A stretch of 17,110 bases of DNA, taken from the NCBI GenBank assembly GCA_002338335.1, contig DDIC01000064.1:10991-28100 (forward strand), in the 5' to 3' direction. The notes beneath the pieces were generated by a model, which saw only the letters and a list, made by a program, of their open reading frames with translations, had not been told where the DNA came from and searched no databases. The DNA comes from Bacteroidetes bacterium UBA1860 (GTDB lineage Bacteria > Bacteroidota > Rhodothermia > Balneolales > Balneolaceae). This document shows positions 15,474 to 17,110 of this stretch, piece after piece; position 1 is the first letter of the stretch; each line of letters begins with the position of its first letter. A program made the translations under genes and the position numbers.

Positions 15474-16015
15474 AAAAATACTTCTCTACTCTCTTTTTAG
15501 GAGCGCTTGTTGCGCTCTTTGCCGCCAATCCTGTCACTGCGGTTGCACAGGATCTCAATGTAGGATTTGTTGAACCACGCGTTATCCTTGAGCGAATGCC
15601 AGAAATGGCTGCAGTTCAGCAAAGACTTCAAAACTTTGTAGATCGAAAGAGCCAGGAATTAGCCGATCAAGAGGCTGAGTTTCAGTCTCAAATCCAATCG
15701 TACCAAGAGCGTACGGCTGTGATGTCAGATCAAGCACGTGCCAACGAAGAGGAGCGTCTTGGAGCACTCAGTGCAGAGCTTCAGCAAGCACAAGCTGTGG
15801 CGGAGCAAGAGGTCAATCAACGTCGCGCTGAACTAATGGCACCTTTGCTTGAGCAAGTTCAACAAGCCATTGATGAAGTAGCTGCTGAGCGAGGTTTTGA
15901 TGTCGTCCTAAATACGACAACCTCCACTGGCGATGTCATTATACTGTATGTTGCAGAGGAGCTGCGTGAGCAAAACGACATCACAGATGCTGTGATGGAA
16001 AAGCTCGATATGTAA
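15470..16015 (+). CDS. ompH: OmpH/Skp family periplasmic chaperone, copy 3
   Basis: A 181-residue Skp/OmpH-like chaperone. The signal peptide covers 1-26 (cleavage after 'TAVA'), and the mature part opens with 'LNVGFVEPRVILERMPEM' (29-46). A Gln/Glu/Ala-rich coiled-coil hairpin follows (about 47-140), then 'FDVVLNTTTSTGDVIILYVA' (143-162) and 'NDITDAVMEKL' (169-179), which match the closing strands of copy 2. The ATG overlaps the stop of copy 2, and AAGGA at 15457-15461 lies 8 nt upstream, so this gene has both coupling and one of the better ribosome sites in the window. It is the last gene of the run: a hairpin at 16023-16058 follows its stop. Confidence 0.93.
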   Translation: MKKYFSTLFLGALVALFAANPVTAVAQDLNVGFVEPRVILERMPEMAAVQQRLQNFVDRKSQELADQEAEFQSQIQSYQERTAVMSDQARANEEERLGALSAELQQAQAVAEQEVNQRRAELMAPLLEQVQQAIDEVAAERGFDVVLNTTTSTGDVIILYVAEELREQNDITDAVMEKLDM

Positions 16016-16022
16016 GAGTTGT

Positions 16023-16058
16023 AAAGGGGAGGAAAGTCTAGCAGTACATCCTCCCTTT
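16023..16058. terminator. Probable bidirectional hairpin terminator
   Basis: The arms AAAGGGGAGGA (16023-16033) and TCCTCCCTTT (16049-16058) pair over 10 bp with one bulged G and a 15-base loop. The stem is GC-rich and flanked by A on one side and T on the other, so it could end transcription from both directions. The T-run on the plus strand is short ('CCCTTTCTAT'). It lies between convergent genes, 7 bp after the stop of the third chaperone gene, where a shared terminator is expected. Confidence 0.55.
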
Positions 16059-16059
16059 C

Positions 16060-16119
16060 TATCTGTTGCTCGGTCTAGCTATTTGCTGCGCGGCCTAGCT
16101 ACCTGTTGCCCGGCCTAGC
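16060..16119. repeat. Three imperfect 20-bp tandem repeats
   Basis: Units lie at 16060-16079, 16080-16099 and 16100-16119, with consensus TAYYTGYTGCNCGGYCTAGC. Any two units differ at only 3 or 4 of 20 positions. The third unit contains the stop codon of the minus-strand VWA gene (16115-16117). Each unit carries CTAG, so TAG recurs every 20 bp on both strands. Because 20 is not a multiple of 3, the array puts a stop in all six frames. Confidence 0.85.
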
Positions 16120-17044
16120 GTACGTTCTTCCGACGATTACGCACATAATCTTCAAACACAAAGCCACCTAGATTACTCAAATCAGAGTAATAGGCTCTTC
16201 CTTTGTTTGCATCGGTGAGATCCCGGACAAAGTCTTGCAAAATGGGATCACGAGCAATCATAAAGGTGGTGATCTCGATGCCACTACGTCTACAAACAAC
16301 CGCCTCATCAAGGACTCGATTAATAATGCGACGGTCAAGCCCAAAACTATTCTTGTAGAAAGACCCGTTCTTTTCAAACATACATGAAGGCTTCCCGTCT
16401 GTAATCATGAAGATTTGCTTATTGGAGTTCTTTTTCCGCTCCAACAAGTGACGTGCTACTTGTAATCCCTGCAAGGTGTTGGTATGATAGGGCCCAACCT
16501 GCAAATAGGGGAGATCTTTGATGTCAATATTCCAGGCATCATTACCAAAGGCCACAATATCCAGGCTATCCTTCGCGTACTGATTCATGATCAGTTCAGA
16601 GAGTGCCATGGCTACTTTTTTGGCTGGTGTAATGCGATCTTCTCCATATAAAATCATGGAGTGACTCAAATCGATTAGTAGAACCGTTGAGACAGACGTG
16701 AAATAATCTTGCTCAAACACCTGAACGTCTTCTTCAGTTAAATTCATCGTGTCCAATGAGCTATGCTGGAGCATATTGAGCATAGTCCCAACATTATCCA
16801 TATTGGAGAGGTCATCACCCACTTGCCAGCCACGTGTTTCGGGTAATCGCTCAAGTCCTTTTCCTGAGAAGCTGGTTTTGTGATTTCCAGCACCACCTTT
16901 GTTTAACTGACGATAAATCTCCTCAAGGGATCGTTTACGAATACTTAGTCCCATCTTCGCGGAGGGTACCATGACAGATTGCTCATCATCCATTTTAATG
17001 AACCCTTTGCGCTGTAATTCGTCAATAAACTCACCAATTCCCAT
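16115..17044 (-). CDS. VWA-domain protein (CoxE / ChlD-like), N-terminus uncertain
   Basis: A 309-residue protein with a von Willebrand factor A domain at about 118-290. The metal-ion-dependent adhesion site is intact: D125-x-S127-x-S129 ('DLSHS'), a threonine near 189-191 ('HTNT') and D216 in 'MITDGKPS'. The preceding segment 'GWQVGDDLSNMDNVGTMLNM' (72-91) is what I recall of a family of VWA proteins usually paired with a MoxR- or BchI-like AAA+ ATPase. No signal peptide or membrane helix is seen, so it should be cytoplasmic. Such pairs act as chaperone-like machines that insert metals or remodel partner proteins, but this gene's target is unknown. The partner would lie upstream, beyond 17110. 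The 21 codons before ATG 17044 are open back to a TAA at the edge and look coding, yet offer only ATT (17104) as a start. The gene converges on the ompH run. Confidence 0.85.
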   Translation of the reverse strand: MGIGEFIDELQRKGFIKMDDEQSVMVPSAKMGLSIRKRSLEEIYRQLNKGGAGNHKTSFSGKGLERLPETRGWQVGDDLSNMDNVGTMLNMLQHSSLDTMNLTEEDVQVFEQDYFTSVSTVLLIDLSHSMILYGEDRITPAKKVAMALSELIMNQYAKDSLDIVAFGNDAWNIDIKDLPYLQVGPYHTNTLQGLQVARHLLERKKNSNKQIFMITDGKPSCMFEKNGSFYKNSFGLDRRIINRVLDEAVVCRRSGIEITTFMIARDPILQDFVRDLTDANKGRAYYSDLSNLGGFVFEDYVRNRRKNVR

Positions 17045-17110
17045 GGGTGGGTCGAGCTTATCTGTAACTTTATACTCCTTGTCTAGATCCGTTAACCAGC
17101 GAATGGCTTA

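Noticed and set aside
16060..16119. CRISPR-like array
   Set aside because: Units are contiguous with no spacers, only 20 bp, and no cas genes are nearby.

Overview
The window is a 17.1 kb chromosomal segment from a Gram-negative bacterium. BamA, three Skp/OmpH-type periplasmic chaperones, two lipoproteins and a periplasmic lytic transglycosylase show the outer membrane. The UppS active-site region contains 'ALSYSGRW', a form I associate with the Bacteroidota/FCB group. Shine-Dalgarno sequences are sparse, and base composition is moderate by eye. Together these suggest Bacteroidota sensu lato, perhaps Rhodothermota or Balneolota. The lower rank is a guess; no 16S gene is present.

Layout. The left edge holds the 5' part of an RlmB-type rRNA 2'-O-methyltransferase on the minus strand, cut by the window start. 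Divergent from it is a tight three-gene unit: two small two-helix membrane proteins and a glycerophosphodiesterase lipoprotein. After 123 bp comes a long co-directional run: pyrG (CTP synthase), a YtcJ-like amidohydrolase lipoprotein, nadE (glutamine-dependent NAD synthetase), an MltD-like lytic transglycosylase with LysM repeats, a PHP-domain phosphoesterase and ribH (lumazine synthase). An 81 bp AT-rich gap precedes uppS, bamA and three tandem OmpH/Skp genes. A hairpin at 16023-16058 and a 3 x 20 bp tandem repeat separate this run from a convergent VWA-domain (CoxE/ChlD-like) gene on the minus strand at the right edge.

How the genes fit together. The uppS-bamA-ompH block is an envelope module: UppS makes the undecaprenyl carrier for peptidoglycan and surface polysaccharide, BamA inserts outer-membrane proteins, and the Skp-like proteins hold those clients in the periplasm. 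The MltD-like enzyme trims peptidoglycan. The pyrG, nadE and ribH genes supply CTP, NAD and riboflavin. Spacing is short, with ATGA overlaps at 1087, 5523 and 15470, so several genes are probably translationally coupled. Most of the window is conserved housekeeping content. I see no mobile element, CRISPR array, tRNA or rRNA. The less ordinary points are the OmpH triplication, the PHP gene next to ribH, the paired small membrane proteins, the repeat placing stops in all six frames, and the uncertain 5' end of the VWA gene.
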